A stretch of 64,000 bases of DNA, from the NCBI GenBank assembly GCA_900470095.1, contig UBZM01000068.1, forward strand, positions 1 through 64,000, in the 5' to 3' direction. This DNA comes from Hyphomicrobiales bacterium (GTDB lineage Bacteria > Pseudomonadota > Alphaproteobacteria > Rhizobiales > Beijerinckiaceae). Each line of letters begins with the position of its first letter. Position 1 is the stretch's first letter. The notes beneath the pieces are model-generated. The model worked only from the letters and a program-made list of their open reading frames with translations, was not told the DNA's origin and did not search any database. Of this stretch, positions 8,123-17,578 are shown piece after piece. Made by a program: the position numbers and the translations under genes.

Positions 8123-10465
8123 ATGACCAGTTCGAGCAACCAGATGACCGAACCTTCCTCAGCGGATGACGCTTTCCGCCCGCATACCTCGCATTGGGGC
8201 GTGTTCTCGGCCCGCATGCAGGATGGCAGGCTCGAAGTCCGGCCCCACCCGGGCGACCCCGATCCGAACGAGATCATCCAGAACTTCCCCGCCGCATTGC
8301 GCCATCGCGCCCGGATCGCGCAGCCCATGGTTCGCCGTGGCTGGCTCGAACGTGGCCCCGGTCCGGATGATCGGCGCGGGCGCGACGAGTACCTGCCGAT
8401 GTCCTGGAACGCCGTGCTCGATCTGCTCGGCGGCGAGCTTGCGCGCATCCGCGGCAATCACGGCCCGGGCGCGATCTTCGGCGGTTCCTATGGCTGGGCG
8501 AGCGCGGGGCGCTTCCACCACGCCCAGAGTCAGATCCACCGTTTCCTGAACACCTCGGTTGGCGGCTATGTCCGCTCGGTCAACAGCTATTCCTCGGGCG
8601 CGTCCGCGGTCGTGGTGCCGCATGTCATCGGCGACTACGAGGACCTGGTGAAGCGCAACGTCTCCTGGGAGCAGATCGCCGCGCACAGCGAGATCGTGCT
8701 CGCCTTCGGCGGCATGGCCCTGAAGAACAGCATGGTGGCCGGCGGCAGCATCAGCAAGCATGTCGAGCGCGGCGCGATGGATCGGGCGAGGGCGCGCGGC
8801 TGCCAGTTCGTGTTGGCGGGGCCGCTCCGGGGCGACTTGCCGGAGGAGGCCGGGGCCGAGTGGATCTCCTGCATTCCCGGCAGCGACACGGCGCTGATGA
8901 TGGCGCTCGTCCACACCCTCGTCGTCAACGGGCTGCATGATCGCGACTTCCTCGATCGCTGCACGGTCGGCTGGCCGATCTTCGAGCGCTATCTCCTGGG
9001 CGAGACCGATGGGCAGCCCAAGGACGCGGCCTGGGCTGCGACGATCACCGGTGTTGCTGCCGACGCAATCACGGCGCTGGCGAAGCGGCTTCATGGCCGG
9101 CGTGCCCTGATCGTCGTCGCCCATGCGCTCCAGCGGGCCGAGCACGGCGAACAGCCGGTCTGGATGGGCATGGTGCTGGCGGCTGCGCTCGGCCAGATCG
9201 GCCTGCCGGGCGGCGGCTATGGCTATGGGCTGGGTGCGATCGCCTATTACGGGCGGCGCTACAATGCCGTGCCGGTGCCGACCTTCTCGCAGGGGCGAAA
9301 CGGGGTTTCCGACTTCATTCCGGTCGCCCGCATCGCCGACATGCTGCTGAACCCGGGCGCCAGCTATCGCTATAACGGCCAGACCCGGACCTATCCCGAG
9401 ATCAAGCTGGTCTACTGGGCCGGCGGCAATCCGTTCCACCACCACCAGGACCTGAACCGCCTGCGCCAGGCTTTTGCCCGGCTCGACACGCTCGTCGTGC
9501 ATGAACTCGCCTGGACGGCGACGGCGCGCCATGCCGACATCGTGCTGCCCTGCACGATGACGCTGGAGCGCGAGGACATCGGCGGCAGTTCCAACGACCC
9601 GCTGCTCGTCCCGATGCAGCCCGTCGTGCCGCCTTATGGCGAAGCGCGCGACGACTACGCCATCTTCGCCGATCTCGCCGAGAGGCTCGGCTCGCGCCAG
9701 GCCTTCACCGAGGGCCGTTCTGTGCGGCAATGGCTGGAGCATCTCTACGAGCCGACGCGGGTGGAGCTTGCCGCCCTGGGCCTGCCGGCTCCGAGTTTCC
9801 AGGAATTCTGGGCGGGCGAGGGTTTTGAGCTGCCGCAATTGCCTGATGATGGCGGGCGCCTGCGGAAATTCCGCGAGGATCCGGCGGGGCATCCGCTGCC
9901 GACGCCGACCGGCAAGCTGGAGATCTACTCGGATACGATCGCGAGCTTTGGCGAGACGGACTGCCCGGGCCACCCGACCTGGCTCGGGCCGACCAATGTG
10001 CCGGACACGGCCTCGCCCTATGTGCTGGTCGCGAACCAGCCGCGTACGCGGCTGCACAGCCAGTTCGATTTCGGCGGCCATAGCAGCGAGGCCAAGCATC
10101 GGGGCCGCGAGGTCGCGAGCATGCACCCGGACGATGCGGCCGCGCGCGGCATTGCCGATGGCGACATCATCCGGATCTCGAACGAGCGCGGCGCCTGCCT
10201 CGCCGGCGTGCGCGTCACTGACGGCATCCGCCAGGGCGTGATCCAGCTCCCGACCGGCGCCTGGTACGATCCCGCCGACCCGACCGAGGACAAATCGCTC
10301 TGCGTCCACGGCAACCCCAATGTCCTGACCCAGGATATCGGAACCTCGGCCTTGGCGCAGGGTTGCACGGGACAGCTGACGACGGTCCAGGTCGAGCGTT
10401 TCGACGGCAACCTACCGCCGATCCAGGCCTATGATCCGCCTGCTCGCCAGATGGTGCCGGCCTAG
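8123..10465 (+). CDS. Molybdopterin guanine dinucleotide oxidoreductase, BisC/TorZ/DMSO-reductase type
   Basis: I set the start at the ATG at 8123 (780 residues), close to the 777 residues of E. coli BisC. An in-frame ATG at 8144 is an alternative. The protein has the DMSO-reductase layout. TSHWGVFSARMQDG at the N-terminus is typical of BisC/TorA. SYGWASAGRFHHAQSQIHRF carries Ser122 as the expected molybdenum ligand. YWAGGNPFHHHQDLNRL and ELAWTATARHADIVLPCTMT are followed by the C-terminal molydop-binding domain from about residue 640. There is no N-terminal [4Fe-4S] cysteine cluster and no Tat signal, so the enzyme should be cytoplasmic. It probably reduces biotin sulfoxide, methionine sulfoxide or another S- or N-oxide. 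No membrane anchor or electron-donor gene is next to it. Confidence 0.85.
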   Translation: MTSSSNQMTEPSSADDAFRPHTSHWGVFSARMQDGRLEVRPHPGDPDPNEIIQNFPAALRHRARIAQPMVRRGWLERGPGPDDRRGRDEYLPMSWNAVLDLLGGELARIRGNHGPGAIFGGSYGWASAGRFHHAQSQIHRFLNTSVGGYVRSVNSYSSGASAVVVPHVIGDYEDLVKRNVSWEQIAAHSEIVLAFGGMALKNSMVAGGSISKHVERGAMDRARARGCQFVLAGPLRGDLPEEAGAEWISCIPGSDTALMMALVHTLVVNGLHDRDFLDRCTVGWPIFERYLLGETDGQPKDAAWAATITGVAADAITALAKRLHGRRALIVVAHALQRAEHGEQPVWMGMVLAAALGQIGLPGGGYGYGLGAIAYYGRRYNAVPVPTFSQGRNGVSDFIPVARIADMLLNPGASYRYNGQTRTYPEIKLVYWAGGNPFHHHQDLNRLRQAFARLDTLVVHELAWTATARHADIVLPCTMTLEREDIGGSSNDPLLVPMQPVVPPYGEARDDYAIFADLAERLGSRQAFTEGRSVRQWLEHLYEPTRVELAALGLPAPSFQEFWAGEGFELPQLPDDGGRLRKFREDPAGHPLPTPTGKLEIYSDTIASFGETDCPGHPTWLGPTNVPDTASPYVLVANQPRTRLHSQFDFGGHSSEAKHRGREVASMHPDDAAARGIADGDIIRISNERGACLAGVRVTDGIRQGVIQLPTGAWYDPADPTEDKSLCVHGNPNVLTQDIGTSALAQGCTGQLTTVQVERFDGNLPPIQAYDPPARQMVPA

Positions 10466-10638
10466 CGACAGTCTGGAGGCAACGAACCTGTGCCAGGGGC
10501 AGGGCCCGGCATTTTTGGCAGGCTGTTTGGTGCATCACGCCCAGGTCGGGGCGATCATACCCGCGCCGCGGAGGCACGGTATCGCGCGTGGGCGACGGGC
10601 AGGGGAAGAGTTCCCCCGATCGGCGGAGCAGCGCGGGG

Positions 10639-11355
10639 CTACGAGTTCGTCAGCACCGCGGCCGGCACTTGATCGTCGCGGCGCTGCTGGAGACGAAGTC
10701 CAAGCGTCCAGCAGAGCGCGGCCCAGACACTGCCGATGCACCATCCTGCCAGGACATCACTGGGATAGTGCACGCCGAGATAGATGCGGCTGAGGCCAAC
10801 CGCCAAAGTCAGGATGATCGCGAGCGACATCAGATAGACCTTGACCCGCCTGTCGGTCGCCAGCTGGGACAGCAAGGCGCCAAGCGTCAGGAATGTCATC
10901 GCAGACAGGGTTGCATGCTCGCTCGGAAAACTCGCGGTGAAGACGACATAGGGCCCGTCGGGGCCCGGTCGGTCCAGCCAGAGCTGCAGCGCGGCGCTGA
11001 CCACAGCACCGCCCATCACGGTCACGCTCACGAGCTTCGCCGCATCCCGCCTGCAGATCAGGATGAGATAGCCGACCGTCGCAGCGAACAAGATGCCGAG
11101 GATGGCAAAGCTGCCCAATGCCGTGATATCGCGGCCCGCCTCCTGGAGCCATGGCGGGCCGAGCGGCTGGCCCAGGTCACCGGCGCTCCTGAAAGCCGCC
11201 AGCACCGCCATGTCCAGGCGCGCGAGATCGCCTGCGATCATTTCGCCGGCAAGGAAGCACAGGCCAAGCACAGCGACGGCAAAGGCGGTCGGCGCCAGCC
11301 GGGAGGGCTGTACCGTGTCGCCGACCCGGCCGAAGGCGCGATGCGGGGCTTCCAT
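10639..11355 (-). CDS. PAP2-superfamily membrane phosphatase
   Basis: The ATG at 11353-11355 gives 238 residues with about six membrane helices. The three phosphatase signatures are present in order: LWLDRPGPDG (motif 1 region), SFPSEHATLS (PSxH, motif 2, His as proton donor) and SRIYLGVHYPSDVLAG (SRxxxxxHxxxD, motif 3 with the nucleophilic His). Members dephosphorylate undecaprenyl pyrophosphate, phosphatidic acid or related lipid phosphates at the outer face of the inner membrane. The open frame reaches back to 11622, but the added N-terminus is basic and unlike the family. It is convergent with the molybdoenzyme gene. The lipid substrate is not decidable. Confidence 0.85.
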   Translation of the reverse strand: MEAPHRAFGRVGDTVQPSRLAPTAFAVAVLGLCFLAGEMIAGDLARLDMAVLAAFRSAGDLGQPLGPPWLQEAGRDITALGSFAILGILFAATVGYLILICRRDAAKLVSVTVMGGAVVSAALQLWLDRPGPDGPYVVFTASFPSEHATLSAMTFLTLGALLSQLATDRRVKVYLMSLAIILTLAVGLSRIYLGVHYPSDVLAGWCIGSVWAALCWTLGLRLQQRRDDQVPAAVLTNS

Positions 11356-11470
11356 CGGACCAGAGTAACCCGGCGTTTTGCCGAGGAATAGCGCGATTTG
11401 TGGTCGGCCCTGCGTGGCGTATTCAAAGACCGATATCGTCGTACCGGCCTTGTAATGGGGCCGGTAAAAC

Positions 11471-13366
11471 CTATTGCGCTTCAAGCGCCCTGAGCAGCGC
11501 GCCGGCGTCTTCAGGTCTCTGCGCGACGAGTTCCTGATAGAGTGCGATCGATAACGCGCAATAGTCGATATGCTTCGCAGGCGCGACAGTCTCGTCCGAG
11601 AAAATCGCCATCCGGTCAGCACCGTAGCGCCGCACCAACGTCTGGTGGACTCGGCTCAGTACGGCGCTCGTGACCGCTTCGGGAACCGGTGGTCGGGCTC
11701 TCGAGGTCATGATCACGCGTTCCTGCAGGCCCAGCTCGCGCTGGACGAGCTCAACGGGCAAGGCCCCGGCCACGCTCACTTTGCCCGTGCCAAGGGCAGC
11801 ATACCGATAGCACAGCGTGGGATTCGACTGCCCAAGGGCCCGATACTGATCGATCAGGAGACGCGCAGAATCGATCAGCACTTCATCGTCGGCCTTCGAT
11901 CTGTGCGATGCGATCAACGGCACTGCCACAGCCCTGTAGTCCGCCATGATCTGGTCCTCGGTTGCGCCAGACGTGAACCCATCGGCGAAAACGCGCCTGA
12001 TGCGCTCGTACTCGGCAGGGAGGCGGGTCCGGATCGCTGCGAGAACCGGCCAGATTTTTTGATACGGAGACAACAGATCGTCAGGCGTGGGGTTGGCGCC
12101 ATAGCCCGATATCGCAAACTCGCTGCCGGTCGCCAGGTGGGTGACCGCGTTTGCGGCGACGAGCTCCTCGATGCTCGGCCGCCACATCGTGTCGCTGGGC
12201 ACGGCGAGGCCGCGAGCGACGAAACTGGCGGACAGTCCCGCCTGCGCATAGACGGACTTCCAGAAAGTCGTAGATGGCGCCAGATCTTCCGCTGTCATGC
12301 CTGAAAAGGCGGGGCCGTGATACCCGAGGCCCCCCAACCGCGTCGCCCACCGCTCCCGGCCGCCAGCATGGACAAGCGTGCAGGCCGACTCGCACCGCGC
12401 CGAGACATAGGTGATCAGCCCGCGCGCCTCGATGTTCCGTCGCAGCTTGTCGGCCTCTCCGAGGCGCCCGCCAAAGCTGTGCAGGTGGACGACCTTGATC
12501 CGGGGCGACGCCTTGATCACGCGCTCGAAATCCGCAGCCAGGCCGAACTTGATCCCGCCAGTGATCTCGATCTCCGTCCCGTCTCGCATCACCCGCAACG
12601 AATAGGCTGGAAGACGAGAATCGCCTGTCCAGGCCATGTCGTAGACCTCGGCGAGTTGAGGTACTCCCGAATGCACGAAATCGCTCACGAACCTGAGAAC
12701 GCCGAGACCGAGACTGACCTTGGCGGCCCTGGACCAAAAAGCACCCTGGTTCAACGCAGCACGCCGCTCCGCGTGATGTGTCGCCGACCGCCAGGTGCCG
12801 ACGACCTGCCAGATCGCGATGAGCGTCACGACAAGCCAGGTCAGGACATTGAGCCAAAAGATCGGTGCCGGATCATATCCCGTGTCGGTGGAGAAGATCA
12901 GGTTGAGCGCCAGGATCGTGATCAGCGCGACGATGTTGCCAAGGACGGCGATGCCCCAGAAGGACCAGCCGAGGCTCAGCTGGCCGCGCCAATGCCGGAC
13001 GATGATGTTCCTCCGGGGACGGGCTGGGCCGGCCTGTGCAGCCGGGGGTGCCAGCAGGCGCTGCTGTGGATCGATCTCGAGGCCGGATGGGGCCGCCGGC
13101 TTCGACAGGGCCCCAGTCCTGGCGGCTGCGGGTGTGGCACCGTTCATCGGCGGATCAGGCCGATTGAACGCCATCGGTTCGGGCTTCGACCGCCGCCGTG
13201 CAGCAGCGCCACGGCTGCGCAGAAAGTCGATGGAAAATACCGCCAGTTGGGGAAGGACGTATGTTCCAAAAGCGCTGACAAAGTCTGGTTCGCCGCCATC
13301 GGCCATTCCCAGACCGCCCAGCAGCGTCGCGATGGCCAGCGAGAGCCCATTTGGCGATGAACACAC
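11471..13366 (-). CDS. Membrane protein with ClpP-like (COG3904-type) periplasmic domain; N-terminus frameshifted
   Basis: The intact frame begins at a GTG (13366) and encodes 631 residues. It has one hydrophobic stretch near the start, a Pro/Ala-rich cytoplasmic linker (about residues 55-125) and two membrane helices (about 130-195). A large domain then follows, with KVVHLHSFGGRLGEADKL, SARCESACTLVHAGG and GYHGP. The order gly-rich turn, Ser in C-x-S-A-C, then H is that of ClpP/crotonase-fold proteins annotated as COG3904 periplasmic proteins. A serine-protease-like role is possible but not shown. The start lacks a ribosome-binding site. The missing first membrane helix lies in another frame immediately upstream (13350-13466), so this frame is probably only the 3' part of the gene. 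Confidence 0.65.
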   Translation of the reverse strand: MCSSPNGLSLAIATLLGGLGMADGGEPDFVSAFGTYVLPQLAVFSIDFLRSRGAAARRRSKPEPMAFNRPDPPMNGATPAAARTGALSKPAAPSGLEIDPQQRLLAPPAAQAGPARPRRNIIVRHWRGQLSLGWSFWGIAVLGNIVALITILALNLIFSTDTGYDPAPIFWLNVLTWLVVTLIAIWQVVGTWRSATHHAERRAALNQGAFWSRAAKVSLGLGVLRFVSDFVHSGVPQLAEVYDMAWTGDSRLPAYSLRVMRDGTEIEITGGIKFGLAADFERVIKASPRIKVVHLHSFGGRLGEADKLRRNIEARGLITYVSARCESACTLVHAGGRERWATRLGGLGYHGPAFSGMTAEDLAPSTTFWKSVYAQAGLSASFVARGLAVPSDTMWRPSIEELVAANAVTHLATGSEFAISGYGANPTPDDLLSPYQKIWPVLAAIRTRLPAEYERIRRVFADGFTSGATEDQIMADYRAVAVPLIASHRSKADDEVLIDSARLLIDQYRALGQSNPTLCYRYAALGTGKVSVAGALPVELVQRELGLQERVIMTSRARPPVPEAVTSAVLSRVHQTLVRRYGADRMAIFSDETVAPAKHIDYCALSIALYQELVAQRPEDAGALLRALEAQ

Positions 13367-13466
13367 GAGAGGTGGCGGTGAATCTGCGAATGAGCGCGGA
13401 GATGATCGTCGTCAGAATGACGGCCAACAGAAAAGCGCCGATGAATTGCCCGAACACGATAGCCAC
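13350..13466 (-). pseudogene. 5' end of the ClpP-like membrane gene, out of frame by one base
   Basis: A GTG at 13464-13466 with AGGGGGA five bases upstream starts MAIVFGQFIGAFLLAVILTT, a good first membrane helix, and runs on to ...TSRVFIA. Removing one A from the AAA (complement of 13350-13352) joins it directly to NGLSLAIATLLGG of the downstream frame and restores a continuous helix. This is either a real inactivating frameshift or a sequencing error in a short A run. Confidence 0.6.
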
Positions 13467-13737
13467 GACAGTCCCCCTGACCTTACGCAACCATACAGAG
13501 CAATTTGGGGCGTCCGCCAGCGGGGGGATGAGGCTGGCTTGTGGATGGGATGGCTGGCGATCCGGCTAAATTCGCGCACAGGCGGTCTGTTCCCGACGCG
13601 CGCCGGACGACCGACGCGCGATGCGGTTGAGTAGATCAACGCGTCCAGGGCAGGGACCAGGTCTGGACGTTGGTGAAGCTCATCATGGCCTCGACGACAC
13701 CGTCTTTGTCGCTGAGGCCTGAAGCCTTGATGCCGCA

Positions 13738-13764
13738 CGACCGTGGCGAGGGGCGCCACGGTCG
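13738..13764 (-). terminator. Hairpin terminator after phnE
   Basis: A perfect 11-base stem (CGACCGTGGCG/CGCCACGGTCG) with a five-base loop lies nine bases after the phnE stop on the reverse strand. No T run follows, so termination may need other factors. Confidence 0.55.
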
Positions 13765-13772
13765 AAAGGGCG

Positions 13773-14576
13773 TTACCGGATCATGGCCCGGACACGCGAC
13801 GAGATGAGATCGGCAGCGAGCACCATCGCCAGGATCATCAGGATGCAGGTCGCGGTATCCTGGTACTTGAAGAGCTTCATGGAGGAGACGAGCTCGAAGC
13901 CGATGCCTCCCGCACCCACCATGCCGAGCACGGTCGACTGGCGGACATTGGTTTCCAGCCGGTAGAACACCGTGCCGAGCCAGGTCGGCAGCACCTGCGG
14001 CAGGACGCCGAAGAAGAAGGTCTGGAACGGCCCGACGCCGGCCGAGCGGAACGCCTCCAGCGGACCCTCGTCGATATCTTCCATCGCCTCGGCGAAGAAC
14101 TTGCCGAGCATGCCGGCGCCGTGGATCGCAAGGGCCAGGACGCCGGCGAAGGGGCCAAGACCGATGGCGGCAACGAAGATCAGCGCCAGGATGATCTCGT
14201 TGATGCCGCGCATGCAGTTCAGCACCTGGCGCGTGGCGTGATAGACGACCGGGCTCGGGCTCAGGTTGCGGGCCGCGAAGAAGCAGATCGGCAGCGCGAT
14301 GACGACGCCGAGCAGCGTGCCCCAGACCGCGACCTGCAGGCTCTCCAGCGCCGGCTTCCAGAGCCGATCCAGGAAATCCGGATTGGGCGGCATCATGCGG
14401 ACCAGGAAATCCCACATATAGGGGATGCCGTTCCACAGATTGCTGGCGTTGATCTGCGAGCCGAGCGCGGCCCACCACAGGAAGACGATGGTCGCGAGCG
14501 ACAGGGCGCTGACACCCCACCAGCCGAAACGGCCCTGCGGCGGACGGAGGACGAGTTGCAATGTTCCGAATGACAT
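13773..14576 (-). CDS. phnE: Phosphonate ABC transporter permease
   Basis: The ATG at 14574-14576 gives 267 residues with about six membrane helices. The hallmark of the PhnE subfamily is present: a binding-protein-dependent permease loop EAFRSAGVGPFQTFFFGVLPQ (EAA motif) and the C-terminal GMVGAGGIGFEL. The chain also has CMRGINEIILALIFVAAIGLGP, characteristic of PhnE. It forms the inner-membrane channel for import of phosphonate or phosphite with PhnC and PhnD. It is the last gene of a four-gene reverse operon, 20 bases after phnC, and is followed by a strong hairpin. No catabolic C-P lyase genes follow. Confidence 0.9.
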   Translation of the reverse strand: MSFGTLQLVLRPPQGRFGWWGVSALSLATIVFLWWAALGSQINASNLWNGIPYMWDFLVRMMPPNPDFLDRLWKPALESLQVAVWGTLLGVVIALPICFFAARNLSPSPVVYHATRQVLNCMRGINEIILALIFVAAIGLGPFAGVLALAIHGAGMLGKFFAEAMEDIDEGPLEAFRSAGVGPFQTFFFGVLPQVLPTWLGTVFYRLETNVRQSTVLGMVGAGGIGFELVSSMKLFKYQDTATCILMILAMVLAADLISSRVRAMIR

Positions 14577-14596
14577 GATCGGGCTCCCCGTCGCGT

Positions 14597-15409
14597 TCAG
14601 GCGGTTGCGGTGGCGATGAACGGAGACGCCAGCACCGGCTGGGCCACCGGGCGCGGCTTCAGGACGCGGCTGATTCCGGGGTCTTCCAGGCCGGGATAGA
14701 TCTGGTGGACGATCTCGGAGGTCAGCTGGTCCGGCGTGTCGTCGAAGATCACCTTGCCGCCGCTGAGCCCGACGATGCGCTCGCCGAATTCCACGGCATA
14801 GTCGACCTGGTGCAGGTTGCAGATCACGGCGATGCCTTCTTCCTTGCAGATCGCCTTGAGGTAGCCGAGCACGACGCGCGAGGTTTTTGGATCGAGGCTT
14901 GCGACCGGCTCGTCGCACAGGATGACCGCCGGCTGCTGCGCCAGGGCACGGGCGATGCCGACACGCTGCTGCTCGCCGCCGGAGAGCTGGTCGCCGCGCG
15001 CATTGGCCTTGTGCGCCAGCTCGACCCGCGTCAGGCATTCCATGGCGATATCGACGTCCCGCCTTGGAAAGAGCTGCAGCATCGACAGGAAGGACGAGAG
15101 CCCGGCCATGCGGCCGACGAGCACGTTCTTCAGCACCGAGAGGCGCTTCACCAGATTATGGTGCTGGAAGATCATGGCGACGGGCCGCTCGCCGCGCACG
15201 CTGCGCTTGGCGTCGAAGACGGTGCCGTCGATCACGGTCCGCCCCGCATCGGGCTGCACTAGCCCGTTGATGCAGCGCAGCAGCGTCGACTTGCCGGCGC
15301 CGCTGGGGCCGAGCACGACCAGGAACTCGCCTGCTTTCACGGTCAGGTCGATGCCCTGCAGCACCGGCCGACCGACATAGGACTTCTTCAGCCCTTCGAT
15401 CTTGATCAT
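14597..15409 (-). CDS. phnC: Phosphonate ABC transporter ATP-binding protein
   Basis: These 270 residues form a complete ABC ATPase: Walker A GPSGAGKST at about residues 34-42, Q-loop IFQHHNLVKRLSVLKNVL, signature LSGGEQQRVGIARAL, Walker B VILCDEPVASLD and the H-loop His in ICNLHQVD. The sequence after the Q-loop (HHNLVKRLSVLKNVLVGR) is diagnostic of PhnC. The protein powers phosphonate import through PhnE. A GGAGGA ribosome-binding site precedes the ATG. The C-terminal 30 residues (RPVAQPVLASPFIATATA) are an Ala/Pro tail not needed for function. It sits 32 bases after phnD in the operon. Confidence 0.93.
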   Translation of the reverse strand: MIKIEGLKKSYVGRPVLQGIDLTVKAGEFLVVLGPSGAGKSTLLRCINGLVQPDAGRTVIDGTVFDAKRSVRGERPVAMIFQHHNLVKRLSVLKNVLVGRMAGLSSFLSMLQLFPRRDVDIAMECLTRVELAHKANARGDQLSGGEQQRVGIARALAQQPAVILCDEPVASLDPKTSRVVLGYLKAICKEEGIAVICNLHQVDYAVEFGERIVGLSGGKVIFDDTPDQLTSEIVHQIYPGLEDPGISRVLKPRPVAQPVLASPFIATATA

Positions 15410-15441
15410 CTCGGATCCTCCGTGAACCGCGCCTGGCGCGG

Positions 15442-16320
15442 TTACTTCATCTTGGCCAGATCGAGATTCAGCACCTTCGCTGTGTCCCGGATGATGTCGT
15501 AGGCTTGGTCATTGGTCTCGACGAAGCGGTTGAGCTTGCCCTGATCGGCCCAGGTGATGTCCCTGATGTTCAGGAAGGCGGTCTTGATCTGCTTCTTCAG
15601 GTCGTCGGGAAGGTTCTTGCGCCAGCAGGTCGGTGATTCCGGGATCGGGTCGGAGCGCCAGACGACCTGGATGTCGGCCGGGTCGATCAGCTTCTTCTGG
15701 ACCGCGGCGTCGAAGATGCGGTCGGCGATCGTTGCGGCATCGACGCGCTTGTTGGCGACGGCGAGCGCATTGGCGTCATGCGAGCCGGTGAAGAGCACCC
15801 GGCCGAAATCCTTCTCCGGATCGAAGCCGAGCTTCATCAGCCCGGCCTTCGGGAAGAGGTGGCCCGAGGTCGAGGACGGATCGACGAAGGCGAAGGTGCG
15901 GCCCTTCAGGTCCTTCACTTCCTTGATGCCGCTGTCTTTCCGCGTGATGATCTGGCTGTGGTAATAGGTGCGGCCGGACTTGGCGGTCTCGGCCGTCGCG
16001 AAGGCCTCGATCGGCGCGACCGTAGTGCCGAGCACATAGGAGAACGGGCCGAGATAGGCGACCTCGACATGGCCCGAGCGCATGGCTTCGATGACGCCAT
16101 TATAGTCCGAGGCGACGAAGCCCTGGACCTTGATGCCGAGGTTCTTCTCCAGGGCGTCCAGCAATTGCTGGCTCGACTCCAGCATCGCCCGCGAATCCTC
16201 CGACGGGATCAGCCCGACCCGGATCAGCTTCGTCTGGGCGCGAACCAGATGCGGCATGGCCAGAACGGCCCCCGCTGCGGCAAGCGAACCCGTCAACACC
16301 TTCCGACGCGAAATGTTCAT
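15442..16320 (-). CDS. phnD: Phosphate/phosphite/phosphonate ABC transporter substrate-binding protein
   Basis: This 292-residue periplasmic binding protein has an N-terminal leader SRRKVLTGSLAAAGAVLAMP that resembles a twin-arginine (Tat) signal, cleaved near residue 29. The PhnD features are IRVGLIPSEDSRAML, the ligand loop YLGPFSYVL and the later FVDPSSTSGHLFPKAGL. The STSG loop contacts the phosphonate oxyanion in the family. It binds the substrate and delivers it to PhnE/PhnC. The ligand could be 2-aminoethylphosphonate, another phosphonate or phosphite; the neighbouring alcohol dehydrogenase favours a hydroxy- or aldehyde-phosphonate (inference). Confidence 0.9.
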   Translation of the reverse strand: MNISRRKVLTGSLAAAGAVLAMPHLVRAQTKLIRVGLIPSEDSRAMLESSQQLLDALEKNLGIKVQGFVASDYNGVIEAMRSGHVEVAYLGPFSYVLGTTVAPIEAFATAETAKSGRTYYHSQIITRKDSGIKEVKDLKGRTFAFVDPSSTSGHLFPKAGLMKLGFDPEKDFGRVLFTGSHDANALAVANKRVDAATIADRIFDAAVQKKLIDPADIQVVWRSDPIPESPTCWRKNLPDDLKKQIKTAFLNIRDITWADQGKLNRFVETNDQAYDIIRDTAKVLNLDLAKMK

Positions 16321-16403
16321 GTCATCCTCCCAAGATGATCCGGTGGTCCTTTGACCTTGCCGGTGAACCGATTGCGGGCGCCGTAGCCCTGATGTGAGTG
16401 ATG

Positions 16404-17495
16404 TTAGGCAGCTTTGGCGGCCTGTCTCCCGATGAAATTGCGACCCCGCTCACCCTCCAGCGCCTTTGCGACCAGCCGGTCCCATTCGACCGGCGACACG
16501 CCATAGGCGGCAGGGTCGGTCTTGACGCCGAGACCTTGCAGGAACAGCCCAAGCCGTTCGGCGCCGGCTTCGAGATCGCTGCCGAAGACCCGGCGCAGCG
16601 CGGCATCGCATTGCGGCTGCGTGCCCATGGCCCAGCGCATCACGATCGGCAGCGAGAACGAACAGGCGATGCCGTGGATCGTGCCGCTCTTCAGCGTGAT
16701 GTCGTAGGAGATGTTATGGGCCAGCGCCGTCTTGGTGTTGGAGAAGGCGAGGCCGGCCAGCAGGCTGGCGCGCATCTGGCGCTCCCTGAGGCCGATATCG
16801 TCGAGCCGCTCCATCAGGCGCGGCAGCGTGTCGATGATCTCGCGTGCGGCCTCCACGGCGTAATTGGCCGAGACCGGGTTGCCATTGACGTTCCAGATGC
16901 TCTCCAGCGCATGCGAGAGCGCGTCGAGCCCGGTCGCGAGCGTCAGGCCGCGCGGCGCGCCCAGCGTCAGGGCCGGGTCGAGCACGGCAGCCTCGGGATA
17001 GAGTCGGGGATGGGCGAGCGAGTATTTGCTGCCACGGGCGGCATCCCAGACGGTGGCCCAGGAGGTGACTTCGCTGCCGGTCCCAGCCGTCGTGGGAACG
17101 GCGATGATCGGAATGATGCTGGAGGCGTCGAGAGGGGCCTTGTCGACGAGATGGCGGCGCACGGTCTCGAAATCCCCGCCGCTGGCGGCGAGCACCTTGG
17201 CGGCGTCGATCATCGAGCCGCCGCCGAGTGCGACGATGACCTCGGCCCGCTCAGCAGAAGCGCCGAACAGGCGGCAGGATTCGACGAGATCGGCACAATC
17301 CGGATTGGTCTCGATATTGGCGATCGTCACCACCGGCGCCCCGGCTGCCTTTGCGAGGCGGTCCGCGAGCTCGCGGAAGATCGGCTGGTCATAGGTGACG
17401 AGCGCCCAGCGCCGCCTGCCGATCAGGCCTGCGACCTCGTCGAACAGGCCGGCGCCGAACCGAATCCGGACGGGATTCCAATAGGCCCAATGCAT
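16404..17495 (-). CDS. Iron-containing alcohol dehydrogenase, phosphonate-operon associated
   Basis: The ATG at 17493-17495, with GAGGGTGG upstream, gives 363 residues; a GTG at 17504 is an alternative. The protein is a group III Fe-dependent alcohol dehydrogenase. It opens with WNPVRIRFGAG, continues with the NAD(P) element ALGGGSMIDAAKV and AVPTTAGTGSEVT, and carries metal-ligand histidines in GLDALSHALES, LAHNISY and IHGIACS. It is the first gene of the phnDCE operon and faces a LysR gene. Relatives of this kind include phosphonoacetaldehyde reductases that interconvert phosphonoacetaldehyde and 2-hydroxyethylphosphonate. I infer oxidation or reduction of an imported phosphonate, but the substrate is untested. 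Confidence 0.75.
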   Translation of the reverse strand: MHWAYWNPVRIRFGAGLFDEVAGLIGRRRWALVTYDQPIFRELADRLAKAAGAPVVTIANIETNPDCADLVESCRLFGASAERAEVIVALGGGSMIDAAKVLAASGGDFETVRRHLVDKAPLDASSIIPIIAVPTTAGTGSEVTSWATVWDAARGSKYSLAHPRLYPEAAVLDPALTLGAPRGLTLATGLDALSHALESIWNVNGNPVSANYAVEAAREIIDTLPRLMERLDDIGLRERQMRASLLAGLAFSNTKTALAHNISYDITLKSGTIHGIACSFSLPIVMRWAMGTQPQCDAALRRVFGSDLEAGAERLGLFLQGLGVKTDPAAYGVSPVEWDRLVAKALEGERGRNFIGRQAAKAA

Positions 17496-17578
17496 GCGTT
17501 CCACCCTCGTCCTCGTCTTTGCCGCCGCGCTTTTCCGGCGTCGTTGGAATGGATGCTCACAAAGGGCGACCCAATAAA

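Noticed and set aside
8159..10309. 716-residue reverse-strand open frame opposite the molybdoenzyme gene
   Set aside because: Same reason: it mirrors the third-position GC bias of the forward gene and shows no protein family features.
13636..13772. Reverse-strand tail reading ...GIKASGLSDKDGVVEAMMSF and on to ...WSLPWTR before a stop
   Set aside because: It reads like a protein C-terminus, but no start codon or family match is available and it is continuous only with a shadow frame of phnE. It may be a gene relic; I could not support it.
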